Shown piece after piece: positions 8,363 to 17,642 of a stretch of 64,000 bases of DNA. The translations under genes were made by a program, and so were the position numbers. The notes below the pieces were generated by a model. That model was not told where the DNA came from. It saw only the letters and a program-made list of their open reading frames with translations, and did not search any database. Location: positions 4,975,010-5,039,009 of the forward strand of contig CP054595.1 of the NCBI GenBank assembly GCA_013347225.1. Direction: 5' to 3'. Position 1 is the stretch's first letter; every line of letters starts with the position of its first letter. The stretch is from Candidatus Accumulibacter similis. Lineage in GTDB: Bacteria > Pseudomonadota > Gammaproteobacteria > Burkholderiales > Rhodocyclaceae.

Positions 8363-10659
8363 GCCACCGGCCCAGGTGGTGGTTGGCGGCTCTGCTGACC
8401 CTGCTGCTGCTTGCCGACCAGCTCTTCCCGCCGCCACTGCAAGGCCACAAGGCCCCACAGGCGCAGGTCGTCCTGGCGCGCGACGGCACGCCGCTGCGCG
8501 CGTTCCCGGACCGCGAGCACATCTGGCGGCATCCGGTCCGCTTCGATGAAGTGTCGCCGCGCTACATCGAAGCGCTGATCGGCTTCGAAGACCGGGCGTT
8601 CTGGTGGCACCCGGGCGTCAATCCATGGGCACTCCTGCGTGCCGGCGTGCTCTGGCTCCAGAACGGCCGCATCGTCTCCGGTGGTTCGACGCTGACCATG
8701 CAGGTGGCGCGTCTGCTCGAACCGACACCGCGGACGCCGGCCGGCAAGCTGCGCCAGATGGTACGTGCCCTGCAGATCGAATTGCGCTGCTCGAAGCGCG
8801 AGATCCTCGAAATCTATCTCCGCCTGGCGCCGATGGGCGGAGTCCTCGAAGGAGTCGAGGCGGCCAGCCGCGCCTACCTCGGCAAACCGGCGCAGCGGCT
8901 GAGCGAGTCCGAGGCGGCGCTCCTCGCCGCGCTGCCGCAGGCGCCGTCGCTGCTGCGGCCCGATCGCCACCCCGAGCGCGCCCGGCTCGCCCGCGACAAG
9001 GTTCTGGCGCGCATGGCGGGCCGCTGGAGTGCCAGCGCGATTGCTGACGCGCGCCAGGAACCGGTGATCGCGCAGCCCGTGCGCGAACCCCTGCTGGCGC
9101 CGCTCCTGGCCGAGCGGCTGCGGCGCTTGCAGCCGCACGCGGCGCGCATCGAGAGCACGGTCGACGCCGCCATGCAGCAGATGGTGGAGCAAATCCTCGC
9201 CACCCGGCTGGGCATCCTGCCGCCACGGGTATCGATGGCGGCGCTGGTGATCGACAACGAGACGCTCGAGGTTCGCGCCTATGCCGGTTCGGCGGATTTC
9301 AGCGACAGCGAGCGCTTCGCACACGTCGACATGGTGCAGGCGGCGCGCTCGCCGGGTTCGGCGTTGAAACCCTTCCTCTACGGGCTGGCGCTGGATGAAG
9401 GGCTGATCCACTCGGAATCCCTGCTGGCCGACGTGCCGCAGTCCTTCGCCGGCTACCAGCCGGGCAACTTCCAGGCCAGCTTCAGTGGCCCGGTCGGCGT
9501 CAGCGAGGCGCTGCAGCGATCGCTCAACGTGCCAGCCGTCGAGGTGCTCGAACGACTTGGACCACAGCGCTTCGTCTCGCAGTTGCGGCGCGGCGGACTC
9601 AGGCTGGAACTGCCGCCGGGAGCGACCGCCAACCTCAGCGTGATCCTTGGTGGCGCCGCGGTCAACCTGGAAGGCCTGGTCGGTGCCTACAGCGCACTGG
9701 CGCGCGCCGGCGTCAGCGGCCGACCGCGCTATCTTGCCGGATCGCCGCTGGTCGAGACGCGCATGCTCAGCGATGGGGCTGCCTTCATCATTCGCGACAT
9801 CCTCGAATCCGGTGGGCCGGTGGCACGAATGGTCGATGGCGGCATCGGCAGCCGCCGTGGGATCGCCTGGAAGACCGGTACCAGCTTCGGTTTTCGCGAT
9901 GCCTGGGCGGTCGGCGTCAGCGATCGCCACACCGCCGGCGTCTGGGTCGGCCGCCCTGACGGAACGCCGAACCCCGGATTCTTTGGCGCCAACATAGCTG
10001 CCCCGCTGCTGGTCGATATCTTTGCCGTGATCGACGATTCGCCGCCGGCCGCCCGCATCCCACCGCCATCGGTCAACAGCGCGGGCATCTGCTGGCCGCT
10101 GGGTACGCGCAGCGAGGGCACCCCGACGGCGCTCTGTCATCAGCGTCGAACCGCCTGGATCCTCAACGATACCGCTCCGCCCACCTTCCCAGACAGACTG
10201 CGAACGGGGCCGGCCCGCCATACCGACTACCGCGACCCGGCGACCGGGCAACGGGTGCGCCCGGGCTGCGCCAGCGGCAGCATGCAGGCAGTCGAGATGG
10301 CGCGCTGGCCGGCGGCGCTCGAACCCTGGCTGGACCACGGCCTGCGCAAGCGCGCGCTGCCACCACCATGGACGACCGCCTGCAGCGCGAGCGACGGCGG
10401 CAGCGGCAACGGCCTGAGAATCGTCGGCCTGAGCGATGGCGAAACCATACGCAGCGCCGGCGAAGGACCACCAGCGACGCTGCGGCTCGAGGCTCGCGGC
10501 GGTGAGCATGAACTGATCTGGCTGCTCAACGGCCGCCAGATCGGCCGCGTGCCGGCAGGGCAGCCATTGACATGGAGCTTTGCGCAGCCGGGCTCGTTCC
10601 AGGTCACGGTCATGGACCACGCCGGGCAGCATGATCGGATCGAGATCAGTGTCCGCTAG
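8359..10659 (+). CDS. pbpC: Penicillin-binding protein 1C
   Basis: A 766-residue bifunctional peptidoglycan synthase. An N-terminal membrane anchor (about residues 7-24) is followed by a GT51 glycosyltransferase domain. The catalytic glutamate lies in IGFEDRAFWWHPGVNP, with GGSTLTMQ downstream. The transpeptidase domain has the nucleophile in GSALKP (Ser about 334, Lys 337), an SLN motif in the QRSLNVPAVE stretch, and KTG at about 505-507. A C-terminal Ig-like PBP1C domain (from about residue 690) is present. The ATGA overlap with the macroglobulin gene indicates translational coupling. Confidence 0.95.
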   Translation: MSHRPRWWLAALLTLLLLADQLFPPPLQGHKAPQAQVVLARDGTPLRAFPDREHIWRHPVRFDEVSPRYIEALIGFEDRAFWWHPGVNPWALLRAGVLWLQNGRIVSGGSTLTMQVARLLEPTPRTPAGKLRQMVRALQIELRCSKREILEIYLRLAPMGGVLEGVEAASRAYLGKPAQRLSESEAALLAALPQAPSLLRPDRHPERARLARDKVLARMAGRWSASAIADARQEPVIAQPVREPLLAPLLAERLRRLQPHAARIESTVDAAMQQMVEQILATRLGILPPRVSMAALVIDNETLEVRAYAGSADFSDSERFAHVDMVQAARSPGSALKPFLYGLALDEGLIHSESLLADVPQSFAGYQPGNFQASFSGPVGVSEALQRSLNVPAVEVLERLGPQRFVSQLRRGGLRLELPPGATANLSVILGGAAVNLEGLVGAYSALARAGVSGRPRYLAGSPLVETRMLSDGAAFIIRDILESGGPVARMVDGGIGSRRGIAWKTGTSFGFRDAWAVGVSDRHTAGVWVGRPDGTPNPGFFGANIAAPLLVDIFAVIDDSPPAARIPPPSVNSAGICWPLGTRSEGTPTALCHQRRTAWILNDTAPPTFPDRLRTGPARHTDYRDPATGQRVRPGCASGSMQAVEMARWPAALEPWLDHGLRKRALPPPWTTACSASDGGSGNGLRIVGLSDGETIRSAGEGPPATLRLEARGGEHELIWLLNGRQIGRVPAGQPLTWSFAQPGSFQVTVMDHAGQHDRIEISVR

Positions 10660-10688
10660 CACGGCTGCGGAGAGCGCGATTATTTGGG

Positions 10689-10717
10689 TTGACTGCGCAG
10701 GTCGGCTTTCCTAGACT
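10689..10717 (+). promoter_or_regulatory. Sigma70-type promoter upstream of the PEP-CTERM GDSL gene
   Basis: TTGACT (10689-10694) and TAGACT (10712-10717) are separated by exactly 17 bases, in the intergenic region after pbpC. This leaves a leader of roughly 120 bases before the next start codon. Confidence 0.5.
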
Positions 10718-10844
10718 CGACGGCGATGGACCGGGCGCTCGCTCCGGTGCAGTCCGACGACAGGACGATTTTCCGGGCCGGACCCATGACGTGCATGCCT
10801 GAGCTGCACGTCTGCCGGCGCCGCACACCGAGGAGGAAGACAAG

Positions 10845-11984
10845 ATGCTGCACAAACTACGGCAACGATTCGCCACATCCCTGCTCGCCTTTGGCGCACT
10901 GCTTGGCAGCGCGCAGGCGAGCATGTACAGCGACCTGGTGTTCTTTGGCGACAGCCTCTCCGACACCGGCAACGTCCTCTCGCTGAGCACGGCGTTCTCA
11001 CCGCCGCCCTTCCCGAGTTTCCCGGCTGCTCCGGGGCGCTTTTCGAACGGTCCGGTGTGGACGGAAACCCTGGCACAGGGGCTTGGTTTCGCCGGCAGCG
11101 CCGCTCCGAGCAACCTCCTCTTCGCCGGTCCTGCCATCGGCGTGATACCGATCGGGGCCCCAGGTGGGCAGAATTTCTCCTTCGGTGATGCGCGCACCGA
11201 CCTGGGTGGATCCGCCGGGGCGACCACCGGTCTCACTGGTCAATTGATCGCCTGGAACGGCAGTGTGTTCAATCCAGCAACGGGTCTGACTCGCGCTGCC
11301 AATCCGGGCGCCCTGTATGTCGTCCTCGCCGGCGCCAACGACCTGCGCGACGCGCGCACTGCCAACCCGGGGGCGACGCCGGGCGACGACGCCGCCCGCA
11401 AGGCAGCAGCACAGGCTACGGCGCAGAACATCAGCAACGCGATCGGCCTGCTCGCCCAGGCCGGTGCACGCCACTTTCTCGTCTCCAGTTTGCCCGATCT
11501 CGGGCTGACGCCCGAGGCAGCGAGGCTCGGCAACGAGGCCGCGTCGACCGACGTGACGCTGCAATTCAACGCCGCCCTGGCGGCAGACGTGGCTGCACTC
11601 GATGCCTTCTTCCTGGCACAGGTGGGTATCGACCTCGACATCCGGACGCTCGACTTTTTCGGCCTCAGCAACGCCATCCACCATGATGCCGTCGGCAATG
11701 GCGGCGGTGTCTATGGAATCACCAACGTGACGCAGCCGTGCATTGGCCCGGTCGCGCCGGGAGTGTTCTTCTTCCCGGGCTCGGTCGACATCAACTGCAG
11801 CGTCTCCGCCTTTGCCGACGATATGCATCCGTCGGCGAGGGTTCATCACCTGCTGGGACAACTCGCCGTGGCAACTGCCGTTCCGGAGCCCGGTTCTCTC
11901 CTCCTCGTGGCGCTGGCGCTGGCACTGCTCGTCGGCCGGGATCGCCGTCCGGCGCTTGCCCGAGTACCGTTGCGGCGCTGGTGA
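10845..11984 (+). CDS. GDSL-family esterase/lipase with PEP-CTERM sorting signal
   Basis: This 379-residue exported SGNH hydrolase has a signal peptide (about 1-26, ending SAQA) and block I FFGDSLSDTGN with the catalytic serine at about residue 37. The block III Asn is in LAGANDLRD and the DxxH catalytic pair is in FADDMHPSARVHH near the C-terminus. The tail has the PEP motif in VPEPGSLLLVA, a hydrophobic segment and a basic end, which marks it for exosortase (EpsH) processing. PEP-CTERM proteins are usually tied to exopolysaccharide or biofilm matrix; the substrate is unknown. A GAGGAGGAAG ribosome binding site supports the start. Confidence 0.9.
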   Translation: MLHKLRQRFATSLLAFGALLGSAQASMYSDLVFFGDSLSDTGNVLSLSTAFSPPPFPSFPAAPGRFSNGPVWTETLAQGLGFAGSAAPSNLLFAGPAIGVIPIGAPGGQNFSFGDARTDLGGSAGATTGLTGQLIAWNGSVFNPATGLTRAANPGALYVVLAGANDLRDARTANPGATPGDDAARKAAAQATAQNISNAIGLLAQAGARHFLVSSLPDLGLTPEAARLGNEAASTDVTLQFNAALAADVAALDAFFLAQVGIDLDIRTLDFFGLSNAIHHDAVGNGGGVYGITNVTQPCIGPVAPGVFFFPGSVDINCSVSAFADDMHPSARVHHLLGQLAVATAVPEPGSLLLVALALALLVGRDRRPALARVPLRRW

Positions 11985-12029
11985 ACAGCCGGCCGGCGGG
12001 TAGCCGCGGCCGGTTTCCCGCCACGGATT

Positions 12030-12060
12030 CGGCCGTGGGCGCAGGAAGCGCCCACGGCCG
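12030..12060 (+). terminator. Perfect GC hairpin after the GDSL gene
   Basis: A 13-bp perfect stem (12030-12042 with 12048-12060) closes a 5-base AGGAA loop, 45 bases after the esterase stop. It lacks a U-tract but is a likely terminator or attenuator between the esterase and the next gene. Confidence 0.5.
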
Positions 12061-12146
12061 ACTACCGGTGGACTGCCGCAGCCTCGGTGTGCTGGCTGGC
12101 GGCGCCAGATGTTCTTCGCCGTAGAGAGATTGGAGGGGTGCTCGAC

Positions 12147-13367
12147 ATGAGTTTCGATCCAGCGTCACGAGTGCAGGACTATCTGGTCTTCGGCGAGTTC
12201 GGCGACGTGAACCCGTCGATCACCGACTCGTCGACCTACACCTTCCTCAGCCCGGAGCGGATGGAGGAACTGTTCGAGCACGAGATCGAGGGCTGCTTCC
12301 TCTACTCGCGCCATTTCAACCCGACCAACAAGTACCTGGCGAGTGCCCTGGAGCGGATGGAAGACGGCGAAGCGGCACAGGTCATGGCTTCCGGGATGGG
12401 CGCGATCAGCACGACGCTGATGACCCTTTGTGGCACCGGCGACGAGATCGTCTGCGGCCGCAGCATCTACGGCGGCACCTACGCCTTGCTGAAGAACCTG
12501 CTGCCACGCTTCGGCGTGCATACCCGCTTCGTCGATCTCTGCAACCCAGACGCAGTGCGCGCGGCGATGACGCCGCGCACGCGGGTCATCTATTGTGAAT
12601 CGCTCAGCAACCCGCTTCTGGAGGTGAGCGATCTGCCGCGGCTCGCTACCATCGCGCACGCTGCCGGTGCCCGGCTGGTGGTCGACAACACCTTCACACC
12701 GATGATCCTGTCGCCATTGCGTCATGGCGCGGACATCGTCGTACACAGCCTGACGAAGTTCATCAACGGCACCAGCGACTGTGTCGCGGGCTGCGTCGTC
12801 TCGACGCGCGAGTTCATCGGCCGGCTCAACGACATCAACTCGGGACCCAGCATGCTCCTCGGTCCGGTACTCGACAGCACGCGCGCAGCGAGCATTCTGA
12901 AAAATCTGCACAGCCTGCACATCCGCCTGCGCCAGCATGGCAGCAACGCGCTCCACCTGGCGACCAGTCTGGCTGCCCGTGGCTATACGGTGCACTACCC
13001 TGGGCTCGGCACGCACCCGCAGCACGAATTGCTGGCACGGCTGATCAACCCGGGGTACGGCTGGGGCGGGATGATGACCTTCGACGCCGGCAACCATGCG
13101 GCCGCGAATCGGCTGATGACGCTGATGCAACGGGAGAAGGTCGGCTACCTCGCAGTCAGCCTCGGCTACTTCAAGACGCTCTTCACCACACCCGGGCACA
13201 GCACCTCGTCGGAGATCCCGCTTTCCGAACGGCAGGCAGCTGGTCTGAGTGACGGGCTGATCCGTTTCTCCATCGGTCTCGACGCAGACATCGTCCAGAC
13301 CACGGATCGCGTCCTGAACTGTCTTGCCGAGGCACAGATCGCGCCCGGCAGCCGTCCCACTCGGTGA
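12147..13367 (+). CDS. Cys/Met metabolism PLP-dependent enzyme, methionine gamma-lyase-like
   Basis: A 406-residue fold-type I PLP enzyme of the cystathionine gamma-synthase / methionine gamma-lyase family. It has the SRHFNPTNKYLASALERME substrate-loop region, an SGMGAIS block at about 82-88, the phosphate-binding SIYGGTY region, PLP-contacting D180 in VVDNTFTP, and the Schiff-base lysine K204 in HSLTKFING. SEIPLSERQAAGLSDGLIRF closes the family fold. It would cleave or exchange the side chain of methionine or homoserine esters; the exact reaction cannot be set from sequence alone. The start at 12147 follows a TTGGAGGGG ribosome binding site. Confidence 0.88.
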   Translation: MSFDPASRVQDYLVFGEFGDVNPSITDSSTYTFLSPERMEELFEHEIEGCFLYSRHFNPTNKYLASALERMEDGEAAQVMASGMGAISTTLMTLCGTGDEIVCGRSIYGGTYALLKNLLPRFGVHTRFVDLCNPDAVRAAMTPRTRVIYCESLSNPLLEVSDLPRLATIAHAAGARLVVDNTFTPMILSPLRHGADIVVHSLTKFINGTSDCVAGCVVSTREFIGRLNDINSGPSMLLGPVLDSTRAASILKNLHSLHIRLRQHGSNALHLATSLAARGYTVHYPGLGTHPQHELLARLINPGYGWGGMMTFDAGNHAAANRLMTLMQREKVGYLAVSLGYFKTLFTTPGHSTSSEIPLSERQAAGLSDGLIRFSIGLDADIVQTTDRVLNCLAEAQIAPGSRPTR

Positions 13368-13541
13368 GGACCCGACACCCGGACAGGATTCGCGTCGTTG
13401 CGTGGATGACGCCGCCGCCCCGTCGCCACCGCCGGCAACCGCTGCGAGAGCAAGTATCCGTCGGGCAGTCAGTTCGCCCCGGGATGCACAAGCGCGACCG
13501 CGGTCGCCGCGCTTGCCCGGGAAGCCTGTAGAATACGACCC

Positions 13542-13865
13542 GGGCCTGTAGCTCAGTTGGTTAGAGCAGAGGACTCGGCGAGAATGGCCGGCACTTGTTG
13601 CAAGGGGCGGTCGTTCGCGATGGGTTGCCCGTCGCCAGAAGCATTCTGGCGACGGGTAGAACTGGTCAAATTCGGTGAAAGCTAACTCCCCCGGGACAAG
13701 CCGATACCGAGCCAAGCCCCGGCAGCGCGGGGAAGGTGTAGAGACTAGACGGCCAGCCCGTAAAGGGAAGGTATAGTCCAGACCACGAACTCGCAAGAGG
13801 CGGCGAAAGCCGTGGTGGCAAGCATAATCCTTTGGTCCAGGGTTCAAGTCCCTGCGGGCCCACCA
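13542..13865 (+). tRNA. tRNA-Ile(CAU), interrupted by a group I intron in the anticodon loop
   Basis: The exons, 13542-13575 and 13823-13865, join into a complete tRNA with encoded CCA. The acceptor stem GGGCCTG pairs with CGGGCCC, and D, anticodon and T arms are canonical. The anticodon stem GAGGA/TCCTT closes the loop CTCATAA, giving anticodon CAT. The body resembles bacterial tRNA-Ile2, whose CAU is lysidine-modified to read AUA; elongator tRNA-Met is the less likely alternative. The intron splits the gene between U33 and C34. Confidence 0.93.
13576..13822 (+). ncRNA. Group I self-splicing intron (IC3-like) inside tRNA-Ile(CAU)
   Basis: The 247-nt intron carries the conserved group I core: P element AATTCGGTGAAAGCTAA (about 13669-13685), Q-like CCGAGCCAAGC, R element GTGTAGAGACTAGACGG (about 13736-13752) and S element AAGGTATAGTCC (about 13768-13779). 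It closely resembles the Azoarcus tRNA-Ile intron. An internal guide GGTC (13609-13612) can pair with exon GACT, forming the expected G-U wobble at the 5' splice site, and the intron ends in G (13822). A long P2-type hairpin is at 13630-13657. No homing endonuclease is encoded. Confidence 0.92.
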
Positions 13866-13871
13866 GACACG

Positions 13872-13902
13872 AAGCCCCGACCGTTCTCGGTCGGGGCTTT
13901 TT
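13872..13902 (+). terminator. Rho-independent terminator of the tRNA gene
   Basis: AGCCCCGACC and GGTCGGGGCT form a strong stem with a TTTTT run immediately after, starting 7 bases beyond the tRNA CCA end. Confidence 0.9.
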
Positions 13903-14149
13903 GTCGCCATAACCGCATGTTTTCGCGACATTTTTTCCAGGATGCTTTGGCTCCTCACCACCCCACTGGCCGGTTTTGGCACCCGAATCGGCCCTGATTC
14001 CTCTCTTTTCTCCGTTTGACCTTTGGGTAGCCAAAGGATGGTGCCGTTGTTTTTATTGGGTTTTTTGACCAGCAGTTGCGAAATTGCATCGCCACCCAAG
14101 CGAAAAAGCGAACTCGATCAGTTTTTTGGCGCAATGGGGGCGTGAGGGG

Positions 14150-14159
14150 CAGCGGAGGG
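14150..14159. repeat. Target-site duplication, left copy
   Basis: CAGCGGAGGG directly borders the left inverted repeat of the split IS4 element and is repeated exactly at 17613-17622. Ten-base duplications are normal for IS4-family insertion. Confidence 0.85.
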
Positions 14160-14418
14160 CCATCCTCAGAACTTAGCACTTTCGCATAACCCCAAGGGGT
14201 TCCAAAGCCGCGCGGGCGTTCGCCTTGCGGTGGACGCACGTCTCTTGCATAATCGCGCTGTAACTGATTGTTTATAAAGGACTATCCTATGACAGCCTGA
14301 ATATGCTAATATACTGAACCGCCTATCCAAGCATCTGTTTTCACGCACCTTTCTCGAAGCGGCGCGGATCAGTTCCAAACACTTCACCCGCCAGCGCATC
14401 CTGACACTGCCCACGGTC

Positions 14419-14972
14419 GTGAGCTTCCTCCTCTCCGGCGTTCAGGGCGCCGTCCAGTCCGAACTCGATCAGTTCTTTGCCCATCTGCGCAATCGCGCCA
14501 ACTCGGTGCGCGTGGTGACGGCGCAAGCGTTCTATCAGGCACGCTACCGGATCAGCGCGCTGGTGTTTGGTGACCTGAATCAGGAACTGATCCGCCTCGT
14601 CGAGGAACATTTGCCGATCCCGCGCTGGCAGGGCTTGCGACTGGTCGCCGCCGATGGCAGCGCGGTTCGCCTGACATTGACGAAGAAGGGCGTGCGGTCG
14701 ATTCTCCCGGGGGTGGCTTTCGGCTTGTACCTGCCGGGGATTGAAGTCTTTCTCGACTTCCGCCTGCATGAGCCGTTGTCGAATGAGCGCCAGATGCTCT
14801 TCGAGGCGATCGAGAACCTGCGCTCCGACGATGTACTGCTGCTGGACCGGGGCTTTCCCTGTCGGTGGCTGGTGTCCGCACTGACGGCACGCGCGATCCC
14901 CTTTTGTATTCGTTGCGATTTGTCGCAAGGATTCAAGGCGGTCCGTGAGTTCATGCGCTCCGGGCAAAGCGA
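14419..14972 (+). pseudogene. IS4-family transposase, 5' fragment
   Basis: It encodes the N-terminal half of a DDE transposase closely similar to the intact copy at 24676. The first catalytic aspartate is in VAADGSAVRL and the second in LLDRGFPCRWLV. Homology ends after the SGQSERS region (near 14972), and the frame then reads about 100 unrelated residues to a stop at 15270. The YREK box and the third acidic residue are absent, so this piece is inactive. Transposase-like reading extends upstream to about 14308 without an ATG, so the original start is uncertain. Confidence 0.85.
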
Positions 14973-15085
14973 ACGGTCGGTGTGGCTGCAGCTGCCGGCA
15001 GAACATCGACGTCGTTTGGTCGCTCGGCTCGGTCATTTGATCTGCCGCCAACTCGAGACGCCGATGCCGACCGAGGAGAGCCGCG

Positions 15086-17170
15086 ATGACCTTCGTGCTG
15101 GCCAGCGGCAAGGTGCAGAGCCATCACCGCGAACGCTGGGCCGTCGTATACGTCCGTCAATCCACCCTGCAGCAAGTCGCGCGCCACCAGGAATCGACGC
15201 GACTGCAGTATGGTCTCGTCGATCGGGCGTTGAGCTTGGGATGGTCGCCTGCGCAGGTGAAGGTGATTGACGAGGACCTGGGGAAATCGGCGGCGAGCGC
15301 CGAGGGCCGCCCCGGTTTTCAGCGTTTGGTGGCAGCGGTGAGCCTGGAGCAAGTGGGAATCATCCTCGGCATCGAGATGTCGCGGTTAGCGCGGTCCTGC
15401 CGGGACTGGCACCAATTGCTCGAAGTCTGTGCCGTGTTCGGCAGCTTAATCGGCGATCCGGACGGGGTGTATGATCCGCGGAATTACAATGATCGGCTGC
15501 TATTGGGGCTGAAGGGCACCATGTCGGAAGCGGAATTGCATGTCCTCAAGCAGCGGATGCTGGCAGGCAGACGCGCGAAGGCCGAGCGAGGGGAACTGGC
15601 GACGCCCTTGCCGATGGGCTATGTGCGCAGATTGTCCGGCGAGATCAGCAAGGATCCGGACGAGCAGGCGCAAGGCGTGATTGGGCTCATTTTCGAGCAG
15701 TTCGAGCGCTTGGGAACCCTGAACGGCGTGCTGCAGTATCTCGTGCAGTACCAGATTCGGTTGCCGCACCGCATCGTGAACGGTCCGCAGCGAGGGGAAT
15801 TGGAGTGGCGCCGACCCAACCGGGCAACGCTGAGCAACCTGCTGCACCACCCGATCTACGCGGGCGCTTACGTGTATGGTCGGCGCGCCACCGACCCGCG
15901 GCGACAGCAACCGGGGCGTCCCGGCACGGGACGCACGGTGGCCAAACCCGAGGACTACCAGGTGCTGTTGCGCGACCGTCTGGCGGCGTACATCGGCTGG
16001 GAGCAATTCACCCGCAACGTCGAGCAACTGGCCGCCAACCGACCGAACGCCTTGGGTCCGGTCCGCGCAGGAGAGTCTCTGCTGTCAGGGCTGTTGGTAT
16101 GTGGACGCTGTGGTCTACGGATGGCCACGCAGTACACGCAAAACGGCAAGGGATTGCGGTATGTCTGCAACCGTGCTGCGGTGGAGTACGGCGAGCCGCG
16201 TTGCCAGTCCCTCAGCGGACGGCCGTTGGACCACGGGGTCGGCCAGTGGGTGCTGAGGGCGCTGGAGCCTGCGGCGCTGGACGTCAGCCTGCAAGTCGCG
16301 CAGGATCTTGAAGCCGAGCGTCAGCGCACGCATCACCATTGGGCGCAGCGCTTGGAGCGAGCACACCACCAAGTGGAGCGAGCCGCTCGCCAATACCACG
16401 CGGTCGAGCCGGAGAACCGCCTGGTCGCGCGAACCCTCGAGAAACAGTGGGAAAGCGCGTTGTGCGAAGAAAAAAGCTTGCAAGCCGAGTATGCAGAGTT
16501 CCTGGTTCGCCAACCGACCGCTTTATCGGCGCAGGAGTGCGGACAAATCCGCGCTTTGGCCAACGATATCCCCATCATCTGGCACGCACCAACCACGGCT
16601 TCCGAGGATCGGCAGGCCATTGTCCGCGAGTTGTTAGAACGGGTGGTGGTCACCGTCCAGGGCGAAAGTGAGCGGGTCGAGGTGCAAATCCACTGGCAGG
16701 GCGGAACGGGCACCCGGTTCAACCTGATCCGACCGGTCGCCAAACTGGAGCAACTGAGCTATTACCCACAGTTGGTTGCGCGCGCCGTTGCCCTCGATGC
16801 GCAGGGCCATACCGCCAACGGCATTGCCGCGCAACTGAACGCGGAGAGCTGGCGACCCGCCAAACGTCGTGCCACCTTTACCGCAGCAATGGTGAACGGC
16901 TTGCTGGCGCGCCAAGGCAGACGATCCGTTCTTGCGTCGCCGGCCAGCAGCGTCTCCCGGGGCCCGGGGGAAAGGACCTTGCAGGAGTTGGCCAATGAGT
17001 TGGCGATGCCGACCGTCACGTTGTACTCCTGGCTCAAGCAAGGCAAACTGACAGCCCGCCAAGCAGTCGGCCACGGACATCCGATCTGGCTGGTTCAAGC
17101 CGACCCCGAGCAACTGGCTCTGCTACGGTCCTGGCGAGCAAAGTCCCACTCCGCCGCCAACCCGACGTAG
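15086..17170 (+). CDS. Large serine recombinase (resolvase plus recombinase plus zinc ribbon)
   Basis: A 694-residue site-specific recombinase. The N-terminal resolvase domain begins at about residue 17 with AVVYVRQSTLQQ, whose serine (about 26) is the expected nucleophile. A recombinase domain follows (about 170-300), then a zinc beta-ribbon (LLVCGRCGLRMATQ with later C-N-R and C-Q), a coiled-coil stretch rich in E, Q and R, and a C-terminal HTH-like TLQELANELAMPTVTLYSWL. The gene sits wholly inside the split IS4 element, so it is probably the mobilising gene of its own small element. Length and domains are intact. Confidence 0.88.
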   Translation: MTFVLASGKVQSHHRERWAVVYVRQSTLQQVARHQESTRLQYGLVDRALSLGWSPAQVKVIDEDLGKSAASAEGRPGFQRLVAAVSLEQVGIILGIEMSRLARSCRDWHQLLEVCAVFGSLIGDPDGVYDPRNYNDRLLLGLKGTMSEAELHVLKQRMLAGRRAKAERGELATPLPMGYVRRLSGEISKDPDEQAQGVIGLIFEQFERLGTLNGVLQYLVQYQIRLPHRIVNGPQRGELEWRRPNRATLSNLLHHPIYAGAYVYGRRATDPRRQQPGRPGTGRTVAKPEDYQVLLRDRLAAYIGWEQFTRNVEQLAANRPNALGPVRAGESLLSGLLVCGRCGLRMATQYTQNGKGLRYVCNRAAVEYGEPRCQSLSGRPLDHGVGQWVLRALEPAALDVSLQVAQDLEAERQRTHHHWAQRLERAHHQVERAARQYHAVEPENRLVARTLEKQWESALCEEKSLQAEYAEFLVRQPTALSAQECGQIRALANDIPIIWHAPTTASEDRQAIVRELLERVVVTVQGESERVEVQIHWQGGTGTRFNLIRPVAKLEQLSYYPQLVARAVALDAQGHTANGIAAQLNAESWRPAKRRATFTAAMVNGLLARQGRRSVLASPASSVSRGPGERTLQELANELAMPTVTLYSWLKQGKLTARQAVGHGHPIWLVQADPEQLALLRSWRAKSHSAANPT

Positions 17171-17214
17171 TCTTCCGCCCAGCTACTCACTCTTACGGAG
17201 GTTGTATGGTTGGT

Positions 17215-17588
17215 AGATCGAGGAGGCATTCAAAAGGATCAAGAGCCGGCTTGGCCTGGAGCATACCTCGGGCTTGTCCTGGCACGCCGCGCGTCAGGAT
17301 TTCGGGGCCAAGGCGGTCTTTGACAACCTCAATGCGCTCGCCGCCTATGTCGCCACGGAGGCGCTCATCGACCCGGATTCGTCTTACAAGATCAACCGAA
17401 CCCTGGCGATCGACAAGATCAAGCGGCACATCGGCCGCTGGTTGCTCGCCGCCACCGCGACCCCTCGTCGCCTCAAGCCGCTCCTTGAAGAGCTCGCCTT
17501 GAACCTTCAGAAGTTCGTCCCCAATCGCTCGCGACCTCGAAAACCCCAGCCTAAACCACACCGCTCCCATGCTTACAAGCGAACATGA
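17215..17588 (+). pseudogene. IS4-family transposase, 3' fragment
   Basis: Homology to the intact transposase resumes at the YREK region (IEEAFKRIKSRLGLEHTSGL) and runs to the normal C-terminus ending HRSHAYKRT. It is colinear with the 5' fragment but separated from it by the recombinase insertion. It has no start of its own and is inactive. Confidence 0.85.
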
Positions 17589-17612
17589 CAAAATGCTAAG
17601 TTGTGAGGATGG

Positions 17613-17622
17613 CAGCGGAGGG
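17613..17622. repeat. Target-site duplication, right copy
   Basis: CAGCGGAGGG, identical to 14150-14159, directly follows the right inverted repeat of the split IS4 element. Confidence 0.85.
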
Positions 17623-17642
17623 GTCGGGAGGATGACCGTGCT

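Larger units (their letters stand above)
14160..17612 (+). mobile_element. IS4-family element split by a serine-recombinase insertion
   Basis: The terminal inverted repeats are CCATCCTCAGAACTTAGCA (14160-14178) and the complement of 17594-17612, differing at one of 19 positions. Flanking 10-bp direct repeats show that the two outer halves belong to one transposition event. Inside, transposase homology stops near 14972 and resumes near 17215. Relative to the intact copy at 24499-25878, about 190 bp of transposase are missing and about 2.2 kb carrying a large serine recombinase are present instead. Confidence 0.88.

Noticed and set aside
5300..8458. A 1052-codon open frame antisense to the macroglobulin gene
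   Set aside because: It is a composition shadow in high-GC DNA: no ribosome site, no recognisable domain, Arg/Gln/His-rich, and it lies opposite a complete conserved gene.
13823..13865. tRNA 3' end as attachment site for the downstream island
   Set aside because: I could not find a second copy of the tRNA 3' sequence in the window, so no att pair can be claimed.
14972..15270. The C-terminal 100 residues of the frame 14419-15270 as a real transposase end
   Set aside because: They do not match the intact copy and lie inside the inserted recombinase element; they are read-through.
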